The position numbers were made by a program, and so were the translations under genes. Under the pieces are notes generated by a model. The model had not been told where the DNA came from and made no database searches. It was given only the letters and a program-made list of their open reading frames with translations. From Candidatus Uhrbacteria bacterium (GTDB lineage: Bacteria > Patescibacteriota > Patescibacteriia > SG8-24), in NCBI GenBank assembly GCA_016205965.1, contig JACQSM010000098.1, positions 1 through 29,452 of the forward strand: 29,452 nt of DNA, in the 5' to 3' direction. Shown here one piece after another: positions 14,474 to 21,753 of the stretch (positions are counted from its first letter, which is position 1; the number at the start of each line of letters is the position of its first letter).

Positions 14474-16276
14474 ATGCAAGAAATCCGCAATATCGCCATC
14501 ATCGCCCACGTCGACCACGGCAAAACGACCCTGGTTGACGCCCTGCTCAAGCAGCAGCAGACCCTCAAAAAGAAGATTGAGGGCGATTTGATCATGGATT
14601 CCAACGACCTCGAGCGCGAGCGCGGTATCACTATTTTCTCCAAAAACGCCGCCGTCGAGTACAAGGACGTCAAAATCAACATCATCGACACTCCCGGCCA
14701 CGCCGACTTCGGCGGCGAGGTCGAGCGCATCATGCGCATGGTCGACGGCGCCATTCTTTTGGTCGACGCCAAAGAGGGACCGATGCCCCAGACCAAATTC
14801 GTCTTGCGCAACGCCATCAAAGCCGGACACAAAGTCATCGTGGTCATCAACAAGATCGACAAGCCCGAGGCCCGCATCGATTGGGTGCTCGACAAGACCT
14901 TCGACCTGTTCGTCGAACTCGGCGCCTCCGATGCCCAGGCGGATTTCCCGGTGATTTACGCTTCTGGCGTCCAGGGCAAGGCCGGACTCGAGCCGAATCT
15001 GGCCGCCATGACCGACGTGGCGCCGCTTTTCGATACCATCCTCCGCGTCATTCCCAAGGCCAAGGCCGAGGTGGACAAGCCGCTCCAGATGCTCACCATC
15101 AACCTGACCCACGACAATTTCAAAGGAAAAATCGCCATCGGCCGCATCTACGCCGGTTCGATCCGCAAAGGCCAGGAGGTCATGCATATCAACCGCGACG
15201 GCGTCATGAAGAAGGTGAAGATCACCGCCGTCATGACTTTCAGCGGCCTCGATCGCGTCGAGGTCGATGAGGTTTCGGCCGGCGACATCGTCGCCGTCGC
15301 CGGCATCGGCGACGTCTCGATCGGCGAGACCGTGGCCGACGTTCTCAATCCGGAGCCGCTGCCGACCATCGCCATCGAAGAGCCGACCGTCAAAATGACC
15401 TTCGGCGTCAACACCTCGCCGTTCGCCGGCAAGGAAGGCGAGTACGGCACCTCGCGCAACATCAAGGAGCGCCTTGAGCATGAACTCGAAACCGACGTCG
15501 CCCTGCGCATGTATCCGACCGAGTCGGCCGACAAATTCATCGTCGCCGGCCGCGGCGAACTGCACCTCTCGATCCTGATCGAAAAGATGCGCCGCGAAGG
15601 TTTCGAAATCCAGGTCTCGAAGCCGCAGGTCATTTTCAAGGAAACCGACGGCAAGAAGATGGAACCGATGGAGCAGGTGACCATCGAAGTCCCCGAAGAA
15701 TTCGCCGGCGTGGTCATCGAAAAGATGGGCCAGCGCCGCGGCGAAATGAAAGACATGAAAGTCGAGAACAAAACTTCGTACCTCGATTTCGTCATCCCGA
15801 CGCGCGGCCTGATCGGCTACCGTTCGCAGCTGCTCACCGACACCAAGGGCCTGGGCATCATGAACAGCCTGTTTTTGGGCTACCAGGAGTATAAGGGCGA
15901 CTTCGAGTCAAACCCGCACGGCTCCCTGATCGCTTTCGAGGCCGGCGAATCCAACGGCTACGGCCTGGGCATGGCCCAGGAGCGCGGCCAGCTGTTCTTG
16001 GGCCCCGGCGTCCAGGTGTATGCGGGCATGATCGTCGGCCAGAACGCCAAGGGCGAGGATTTGGAAGTGAACATCTGCAAGACCAAGAAGCTTTCCAACA
16101 TGCGTTCCAAGGGCGACGGCGCCAGCCTCAAGATGGACGTGCCGCGCACCCTCACTTTGGAAGACGCCCTCGAATACATCGGCGATGACGAACTCGTCGA
16201 GGTGACTCCCAAGAGCATCCGATTGCGCAAGGCGATTCTCGACGCCAACCTGCGCAAGCGTTCCGAAAAATCGTAA
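14474..16276 (+). CDS. typA: Ribosome-binding GTPase TypA/BipA
   Basis: 600 residues, the normal length. The start at 14474 gives MQEIRNIAIIAHVDHGKTTL, the standard beginning of the family; an in-frame ATG at 14420 overlaps the promoter and cannot be used. The G domain has G1 AHVDHGKT (residues 11-18), the switch region ERERGITIFSKN, G3 DTPGH (from Asp72) and G4 NKID (126-129). An EF-Tu-like domain II, two EF-G-like domains and the BipA-specific C-terminal domain follow; GYRSQLLTDTKGLGIMNS and ANVC-like EVNICKTKKLSNMRS are family stretches. It binds 70S ribosomes and supports 50S assembly and stress or cold adaptation. It appears to be transcribed alone from a strong promoter. Confidence 0.96.
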   Translation: MQEIRNIAIIAHVDHGKTTLVDALLKQQQTLKKKIEGDLIMDSNDLERERGITIFSKNAAVEYKDVKINIIDTPGHADFGGEVERIMRMVDGAILLVDAKEGPMPQTKFVLRNAIKAGHKVIVVINKIDKPEARIDWVLDKTFDLFVELGASDAQADFPVIYASGVQGKAGLEPNLAAMTDVAPLFDTILRVIPKAKAEVDKPLQMLTINLTHDNFKGKIAIGRIYAGSIRKGQEVMHINRDGVMKKVKITAVMTFSGLDRVEVDEVSAGDIVAVAGIGDVSIGETVADVLNPEPLPTIAIEEPTVKMTFGVNTSPFAGKEGEYGTSRNIKERLEHELETDVALRMYPTESADKFIVAGRGELHLSILIEKMRREGFEIQVSKPQVIFKETDGKKMEPMEQVTIEVPEEFAGVVIEKMGQRRGEMKDMKVENKTSYLDFVIPTRGLIGYRSQLLTDTKGLGIMNSLFLGYQEYKGDFESNPHGSLIAFEAGESNGYGLGMAQERGQLFLGPGVQVYAGMIVGQNAKGEDLEVNICKTKKLSNMRSKGDGASLKMDVPRTLTLEDALEYIGDDELVEVTPKSIRLRKAILDANLRKRSEKS

Positions 16277-16315
16277 GCATGCGCGCCCGACCGGGCGGCG
16301 TAAAACGCGGGAGCG

Positions 16316-16324
16316 TGGTATCGT
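16316..16324 (+). promoter_or_regulatory. Candidate extended -10 for the protease gene
   Basis: TGgTATCGT ends 6 bases before ATG 16331. It matches the TGn plus -10 layout but has only a moderate hexamer and no -35, and no clear Shine-Dalgarno is present. If used, the mRNA would begin at or beside the start codon. Confidence 0.35.
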
Positions 16325-16330
16325 AAGGTC

Positions 16331-17470
16331 ATGCCCCGCGTTTTTCGTTACGCTATTTTTTCGCTGGCGGCGGCGGCGGTTCTGGCCGCGCCGGCCGCCC
16401 TGGCGTCGCCGCCGGCCGAGGTTTTGCGCTCGGCCGTTTTCGTCATCTGCGACACGCGCCAGGGGACCGGGGTCGTGACCAATGCCGTCGACGGCTATGT
16501 GGTTACGAACGGCCATGTCGTGCTGGGCGAAAACGGCGGCTCGGCGCCGCAAACCTGCCAGGTCGGCTTCACGGCCGATGGCGCCGGCGATCCTAAATCG
16601 TATTTCCTGGCCACGGTCGAGAAAGTCATCTTCGACGCCGCCAAAGACCTCGACTTCGCCGTTTTGAAATTGGGCCAGCGCATCGCCGGTCCGCCGGCGC
16701 CGATTCCGACGGCCGTCGCCGTCAATGAATTCGCCGCCCCGAACGATCCCATCACCGTCTTCGGTTTCCCGGGCGGCGGGCCGCTCCAGCAGTCGGCCGG
16801 CGTCATCAAGGGCTGGAACCGCGGCATCGTCGAAACCGACGCCGCCATCTCCAAAGGCTACTCGGGCTCGCCGGCGGTCGACGCCCAGAACCGCCTCATC
16901 GGCATCGCCACGCGGACGCGCTTCACCGTCGACCCGGCGACCGGGGCCGAAACCGTGACCTACTACGAACTCGGCGACGTGCTGCCGCTCATCGCCTGGC
17001 TCGATTCTTTTGAACCTCGCGGCCATGACCGTTACCTGCTGCACGCCGATCCGTCCCGCAGCCACGCGCTGCCATACGTCCTGCGCGACGAAAAGCCCGG
17101 TTGCACCTACATGGTCAGAACAAAAATTTCTCCGACCGTGTACTGCTTGCTGGTCGGCGAGCGCCGCCTGGTTTTTCCGAACGACGCCACTTACCGTTCC
17201 TGGTTCACTGATTTCTCGGAAGTTCTCCTGGCCTCGCTCGAGGATATCGCCAAATACCGCTTGAGCGGCAACGTCACCTACAAGGCCGGGACGCTGGTCA
17301 AGATCCAGACCGACCCGCGGGTCTACATGGTCTCTGACGACATCGGTACGCTGCGCTGGGTGCCGACCGAAGCCCGGGCGATCGAACTCTTCGGCGCCGC
17401 TTGGGCGGCCAAGGTCAAGGACGTGCCGGATGCCTTTTTCGTCAATTACGGTTTCGGCCAGCCGCTCTAG
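16331..17470 (+). CDS. Secreted trypsin-like serine protease with CPR-type C-terminal repeat domain
   Basis: 379 residues. A Sec signal peptide (hydrophobic AIFSLAAAAVLAAPAALAS, cleavage near residue 26) precedes a chymotrypsin-fold domain. The visible triad is His62 in TNGHVV, Asp108 in DLDFAVLKL and Ser178 in GYSGSP, where the usual second Gly of GxSGGP is Ser. The C-terminal half (about residues 235-379) has two related units: VYCLLVGERRLVFPNDATY, then VYMVSDDIGTLRWVPTE, ending in VKDVPDAFFVNYGFG. I associate this module with surface proteins of Patescibacteria; its function is unknown and wall or surface attachment is a guess. The protease would act outside the membrane, in quality control or on host material. 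It seems monocistronic, since the next gene has its own -10. Confidence 0.82.
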   Translation: MPRVFRYAIFSLAAAAVLAAPAALASPPAEVLRSAVFVICDTRQGTGVVTNAVDGYVVTNGHVVLGENGGSAPQTCQVGFTADGAGDPKSYFLATVEKVIFDAAKDLDFAVLKLGQRIAGPPAPIPTAVAVNEFAAPNDPITVFGFPGGGPLQQSAGVIKGWNRGIVETDAAISKGYSGSPAVDAQNRLIGIATRTRFTVDPATGAETVTYYELGDVLPLIAWLDSFEPRGHDRYLLHADPSRSHALPYVLRDEKPGCTYMVRTKISPTVYCLLVGERRLVFPNDATYRSWFTDFSEVLLASLEDIAKYRLSGNVTYKAGTLVKIQTDPRVYMVSDDIGTLRWVPTEARAIELFGAAWAAKVKDVPDAFFVNYGFGQPL

Positions 17471-17495
17471 TTATCCACTATGGGGGCAGGTTCAA

Positions 17496-17523
17496 TTGCG
17501 GGTCCGCGGCCGCGGAGTACAAT
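17496..17523 (+). promoter_or_regulatory. Candidate promoter of the rhodanese-methyltransferase-GH1-GT operon
   Basis: TTGCGG (17496-17501), 16 bases, TACAAT (17518-17523). The -10 is good and the -35 weak. ATG 17536 lies only 12 bases past the -10, so the leader would be about 5 bases or less. Confidence 0.5.
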
Positions 17524-17535
17524 ACTCTTGATCCT

Positions 17536-17970
17536 ATGCCCAACAAAATTCCCCACGTTACCTGCGAACACCTCGTCGAACTCGGCAAGAAAGAGCAGAA
17601 AGAGCACGTCGTCGTCGATGTGCGCGATTTCATCGATTACGAGGCCGGCCACATAAAAGATTCGCTCAACGTGCCGGCGCGCGAACTCACCACCAACCTC
17701 GAGACCCTCGTTCCCGACAAAGGCGGTCGGGTAATCGTCGTGGCCGGATCGACTCAAGAGCCGGAGATCGAATCCATTCACCAAACGCTGGTCGATCTCG
17801 GTTACAAGAAGGTCGAATTTCTGGCCGGTGGCTTCGATAGCTGGTGTGAGATCGCCCCGATCGAACTCGAGGCCGACCTGACCGACAGGACGCCGGAAGA
17901 AAAGGGCTTCACCGGCGATGATCTGGCCGATATCGATCCCGAGAAAGCCGACGGCGAACCCTTGCTCTAG
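17536..17970 (+). CDS. Rhodanese-like domain protein lacking the catalytic cysteine
   Basis: 144 residues. The fold is clear: VVVDVRDFIDYEAGHIKDSLNVPARE is the conserved first half, and LGYKKVEFLAGGFDSWCE is the conserved end. Where an active rhodanese has C-x-x-G-x-[RK], this protein reads VVAGSTQEPE, with alanine in the cysteine position and no basic loop. The only cysteines (VTCEH near the N-terminus and SWCE) are elsewhere. Sulfur transfer by the normal mechanism is therefore unlikely; it may be a binding or regulatory domain. An acidic tail (about residues 118-144) follows. It is the first gene of a compact operon, with 5 bases to the methyltransferase start. Confidence 0.8.
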   Translation: MPNKIPHVTCEHLVELGKKEQKEHVVVDVRDFIDYEAGHIKDSLNVPARELTTNLETLVPDKGGRVIVVAGSTQEPEIESIHQTLVDLGYKKVEFLAGGFDSWCEIAPIELEADLTDRTPEEKGFTGDDLADIDPEKADGEPLL

Positions 17971-17975
17971 AATCT

Positions 17976-18494
17976 ATGGTCGTTTGGATCATCGCCATCA
18001 CGACCCTGGTCATGTCCCTGGCCTTCGGGGTGTTTTTCGCGACCACGGCGTACGGCGTCCTCTTCGGCGCGCCGTTTCTTCCCACCGACAAGCGCAACCT
18101 CGACCACATGATCGCCCTCTCGGAACTCAAGCCTGGCGACCGCTTCGCCGATCTCGGCTCGGGCGACGGCCGGCTGGTGATCGCCGCCGCCAAAACCGGA
18201 GCCAAGGCCGAAGGCTGGGAGATCAATCCGTATCTCTGGCTGTTGGCCCGGGCCAGGGCCGTTTTCGCCGGCGTCGGGAGCCGGGCCGAGATGCGCCTGG
18301 GCAGCTACTGGTGGGAAAATTTTTCCGGCTACGACGTCATTTCGCTGTATCTCATCGACATGCAGATGCCCCGGATGGAACGCAAACTCCAAGCCGAGCT
18401 GGCGCCGGGCGCCCGCATCGTTTCGCACGTCTTCAAATTCCCGAACTGGAAGCCGGTCGAAAAGAGGGGATCGGTCTACTTATATAAAAGGTAG
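17976..18494 (+). CDS. Membrane-anchored class I SAM methyltransferase (FAM173/ATPSCKMT-like)
   Basis: 172 residues. One N-terminal transmembrane helix (VVWIIAITTLVMSLAFGVFF, about 2-22) is followed by LP..KRNLDHMIALSELKPGDRFADLGSGDGRLV. Motif I is DLGSGDG (Asp59 to Gly65), the acidic residue after strand 2 is in GWEINPY, and a YDVISLYLIDMQMPRM segment covers strand 4. The layout (membrane helix, short Rossmann domain, GSGDGR, and FKFPNWKP at the end) resembles the FAM173 group, whose eukaryotic members methylate lysines of mitochondrial membrane proteins. The bacterial substrate is unknown; a membrane-protein lysine is a guess. It begins 5 bases after the rhodanese stop and ends 3 bases before the glycosidase start. 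Confidence 0.75.
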   Translation: MVVWIIAITTLVMSLAFGVFFATTAYGVLFGAPFLPTDKRNLDHMIALSELKPGDRFADLGSGDGRLVIAAAKTGAKAEGWEINPYLWLLARARAVFAGVGSRAEMRLGSYWWENFSGYDVISLYLIDMQMPRMERKLQAELAPGARIVSHVFKFPNWKPVEKRGSVYLYKR

Positions 18495-18497
18495 CGC

Positions 18498-19829
18498 ATG
18501 CCCGAGCATCATCCGTCGCATGGCACGCCCGAATACGTGAGCGCCCTGCCGACCGCACGGCCGCATATTCACGAAACCAGAAAATTCCCCGAGGGTTTTT
18601 TATGGGGAACGGCCACGTCGTCGCATCAGGTCGAGGGCGGGAACGGAAAAAACGACTGGCATGACTGGGAGATGATTCCGGGCCACATCGTCGACGGTCA
18701 GCCGTCGGGCGCGGCTTGTGATCAGTACCATCGTTACGAACAGGACTTCGACCTGGCCGCCGGCTTCCATCAGAACGCCCATCGCTTGTCGATCGAGTGG
18801 AGCCGGATCGAGCCCGAAGACGGCCGTTGGGACATGGACGAAGTCATGCACTATCGCCGGGTGCTCGAAGCCCTCAAGCGCCGCAACATGAAGGTCATGC
18901 TGACCGTCTGGCACTTCACCCTGCCGGGTTGGCTGGCGGCCAAAGGCGGCTGGGAGTGGCGCGGCGCCGTCGGCCGATTTCGGAGGTTCGCCGGGTTCGT
19001 GGCCGGCGAATACTCCGACCTGGTCGATCTTTGGTGCACGATCAACGAGCCGATGGTCTATCTGGGCCAGTCGTACCAGTCCGGCGTCTGGCCGCCGGGC
19101 GTCAAAAGCAACTGGCGCGCCTTCCGGGTGTTCGGTGCGCTGTGCCGGGCGCACCGGGCCGCTTACGGCGCTATTCACAAAGCCGTCGACCGCCAAGGCC
19201 GCCGGGCCCAGGTCGGCATCGCCCAGAACGTGATCACCTTCGAGCCGTACCGCAAACATTCGTTGAACGACATCCTATTCGTCTGGTTCGCCGACAAGAT
19301 TTTCAACCACCAATTTTTCATCTGGACCAAGGGCCAGCATGACTACATCGGCATCAACTATTATTTCCACTACCGCATCAAGTACATCCCGTCGAAGATT
19401 TTCCAGGTTTTTTTCGAAGTCCACACCGAGAACCGCGAGACCAGCGACGTCGGCTGGGAGCTCAACCCCCAGGGAATCTTCGAAGCCCTGCTCGACATGA
19501 ACCGCTATCGGCGGCCGATATACATTACCGAGAACGGCCTGGCCAACGCCGACGACGGCAAACGGCCGCGCATCCTGATCGCCACGCTCAAAGAGGTGTA
19601 TCACGCCATCCGGGCCGGAGCCGACGTCCGCGGCTACTTCCATTGGTCGCTGCTCGACAATTACGAATGGGAGCGCGGCTTCGCGGCCCGTTTCGGGCTG
19701 ATCGCCGTCGACTACGCGACCCAAAAACGGACGCCGCGGCGCAGCGCCCATGTGTATGCCGACATCTGCAAGGCGAACGGTATTCCTCATACGCTGCTGC
19801 GCTTTCTGGGCCACGGCGTGCGGTGGTAG
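18498..19829 (+). CDS. GH1 family glycosidase (beta-glucosidase-like)
   Basis: 443 residues with an N-terminal extension of about 28. Family signatures are FLWGTATSSHQVEGG, HRLSIEWSRIEP, TVWHFTLPGW, CTINEP with Glu184 as acid/base, YIGINYYFHYR, YITENGLAN with Glu345 as nucleophile, and GYFHWSLLDNYEW. All catalytic parts are present, so it should hydrolyse or transfer beta-linked glucosyl, galactosyl or similar groups. Between the Asn/Thr-rich strand (NVITFEP) and DYIGINYY it is short (about 30 residues), lacking the longer P...G.YP insert of many GH1 enzymes. This may open the active-site cleft. No signal peptide is present, so it is probably cytoplasmic. AAGG lies about 6 bases before the ATG. 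Confidence 0.92.
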   Translation: MPEHHPSHGTPEYVSALPTARPHIHETRKFPEGFLWGTATSSHQVEGGNGKNDWHDWEMIPGHIVDGQPSGAACDQYHRYEQDFDLAAGFHQNAHRLSIEWSRIEPEDGRWDMDEVMHYRRVLEALKRRNMKVMLTVWHFTLPGWLAAKGGWEWRGAVGRFRRFAGFVAGEYSDLVDLWCTINEPMVYLGQSYQSGVWPPGVKSNWRAFRVFGALCRAHRAAYGAIHKAVDRQGRRAQVGIAQNVITFEPYRKHSLNDILFVWFADKIFNHQFFIWTKGQHDYIGINYYFHYRIKYIPSKIFQVFFEVHTENRETSDVGWELNPQGIFEALLDMNRYRRPIYITENGLANADDGKRPRILIATLKEVYHAIRAGADVRGYFHWSLLDNYEWERGFAARFGLIAVDYATQKRTPRRSAHVYADICKANGIPHTLLRFLGHGVRW

Positions 19830-19838
19830 CTTCGCGCT

Positions 19839-21656
19839 ATGCCGGCCCGGCGCCGAATGATTTTTCCGGCGATCCTGTTTGCCGCCGGGCTGGCGACGGC
19901 CTTGCCGCTGCTGCCGACGACGTTCTCATTCGAGGATAGCGCCGAGTTCGCGGCCGCGGCCGCGACTTTGGGCGTACCGCATCCTTCCGGTTATCCGCTG
20001 TACGTCCTGGCCGCCCATCTTTTTACGCTGCTGCCGTTCGGCACTGTGCCCTGGCGGGTGGCGTTTTTTTCGGCCGTCTGCGCCGCCGCCGCGCTGTCCG
20101 CGTTCTTCGTGCTTGCGCGCAAACTCGCCGAGGCGGTGCATGGCCGGCTGGCCTGGCGGCAGGAAGCGCTTATCGCCATCGTCATGCTCGCGCTGGCCGC
20201 GAGCGAGCTCTGGTGGAGCCAGGCGATCTACGCCAAGGTCTATGCGCTGCACGTGTTGTTGTTGGCCCTGGCCTCGATCGCCCTCTTCGACTGGATCGAG
20301 AGGCGGGCGGCCGGGTCGTTGTGCGCGGCCGCGTTTTTCTTCGGCCTGGCCTCGGCCAACCATCTTTTTTTAACCGCGCCGCTGGCGCCATTTTTCGTTG
20401 CGGCGGTATTGGCCGCCGACCGGCGCGCATTTCGTTCGGTGCGGTTGGTCTCGACCGCCCTGGCCGCCCTCGCCGTCGGCCTGACGCCCTACGCCTGGCT
20501 GGCCTGGCGCCTTCTGGCGGCTGCACCGGCCGGTTCGTATGCGTTCGGCTCGGCCGGAACTTCGGCTGAAGTAGTCGCCTACATACTGCGAACCCAGTAT
20601 GCCGATGTCGGCATCGGCGGCTGGAACAAGTTCGGCATCGCCGTCGACATGGCCAAGCAGGCGGTCTTCGGTCTCGGTCCGGTGCTGCTGTTCGCCGTTC
20701 CCGGCCTGGCCTCTTTGGTACGGACCCGCCGTCCGGCGGCGCGGATCGGCGCCGCCTGGTGCCTCGCCGTCGCTCTGGGTTTTTTGCCGATCGTGTTTCT
20801 GCGATCGACCGCTTGGTCGGCCGAAAACGCCTATATCTATCGCGTGTACGCGCTGCCCTCGTCGGCTTTCTTCGCCGTCCTCGGAGCTGTCGGCGTCGTC
20901 GAAGCCGGCCGATTCCTCAAGCGTTCGGCGGCCGCGGCGGCGATGGTCGCAGCTCTTTCAGCGTGGTGCCTGGTCTCCGGCGGCGCCTCGCTGCCCGGCG
21001 TCCGGGCCTTTTCAAGTCCCTTCGCTGACGCCTATGTCCGCAGCCTGATCGCCGACCTGCCGCCGGACGCCGTGCTGATCGTCGATGACTACGGCGCGGT
21101 CCGCGACACCGAGCTCTTTGGCCTGGCTTTCCTGCAGACGGTCGAAAAACTTCGGCCCGACGTGACGATTGCGCAGGATGCCGGCATGCCGGTTTTCCAT
21201 ATACCAAGTTTGCCGGCCCGCTATGAACATTTTTCAGTGCCGATGCGCCGCCGCATGCTCATCGATGCGGTCTTGGCCGATGTCCGCTTCGCCGGGCGGC
21301 CGATCTTCACCACGTTCGCGCCGGAATCGGCCGACCGGCGCTGGTATTCGGCGGTTTCAGGCGGCGTGTACGCATTTTTGCGGGACGACAGGAATCGGCC
21401 GATCGGCGTGTCGCATTTGCCGGCGCTGCCGCCAGTCGAAGTGATCCGGGCCAATCACGCGCTTCGGTATTTCGCCGCCGATATTTTGTACTCGCGTGCG
21501 GCCGAACGGCTGGAGCAAGCCGGCTCAAGGGCGGCACTGCACCCACTCTTGGCCGCCATCGCCCTCGATCCCAGGCCCATGAGCGACGACTATATCGATT
21601 ACATGGAGCATAGGCGGGGGATTGAGGCCGATGAAGGAACGCCGGCCGAGCCTTGA
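19839..21656 (+). CDS. DUF2723 integral membrane protein (GT117/TMEM260-like glycosyltransferase)
   Basis: 605 residues. The N-terminal 350 or so residues contain many hydrophobic spans (about 9-11) typical of GT-C enzymes. The family hallmark is FEDSAEFAAAAATLGV and HPSGYPLYVLAAHLFTLLPFG (about residues 30-68), where the acidic residues in the first loop are the presumed catalytic site. A soluble C-terminal part follows (VRSLIADLPPDAVLIVDDYG onward, about 395-605). Eukaryotic TMEM260 O-mannosylates proteins, and bacterial homologues are assigned the same fold (GT117). The role here would be lipid-linked sugar transfer to exported proteins such as the large surface proteins in this window, which is inference. 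It starts 9 bases after the GH1 stop. ATG 19857 is a possible alternative start. Confidence 0.85.
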   Translation: MPARRRMIFPAILFAAGLATALPLLPTTFSFEDSAEFAAAAATLGVPHPSGYPLYVLAAHLFTLLPFGTVPWRVAFFSAVCAAAALSAFFVLARKLAEAVHGRLAWRQEALIAIVMLALAASELWWSQAIYAKVYALHVLLLALASIALFDWIERRAAGSLCAAAFFFGLASANHLFLTAPLAPFFVAAVLAADRRAFRSVRLVSTALAALAVGLTPYAWLAWRLLAAAPAGSYAFGSAGTSAEVVAYILRTQYADVGIGGWNKFGIAVDMAKQAVFGLGPVLLFAVPGLASLVRTRRPAARIGAAWCLAVALGFLPIVFLRSTAWSAENAYIYRVYALPSSAFFAVLGAVGVVEAGRFLKRSAAAAAMVAALSAWCLVSGGASLPGVRAFSSPFADAYVRSLIADLPPDAVLIVDDYGAVRDTELFGLAFLQTVEKLRPDVTIAQDAGMPVFHIPSLPARYEHFSVPMRRRMLIDAVLADVRFAGRPIFTTFAPESADRRWYSAVSGGVYAFLRDDRNRPIGVSHLPALPPVEVIRANHALRYFAADILYSRAAERLEQAGSRAALHPLLAAIALDPRPMSDDYIDYMEHRRGIEADEGTPAEP

Positions 21657-21680
21657 CAGTACTGGTTGCCTCCGATGAGG

Positions 21681-21710
21681 TTGTCTTATAGGCCGACACC
21701 TGCCTATAGT
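21681..21710 (+). promoter_or_regulatory. Promoter of the first MopE-like gene
   Basis: TTGTCT (21681-21686), 18 bases, TATAGT (21705-21710), followed by AAAAATTGCGC. The -10 and start region nearly repeat the element at 13664. The leader of about 37 bases ends in AAGGAG (21743-21748), 5 bases before ATG 21754. Confidence 0.65.
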
Positions 21711-21753
21711 AAAAATTGCGCTCATTTACATATAGAGCGAAAAAGGAGCCCCC

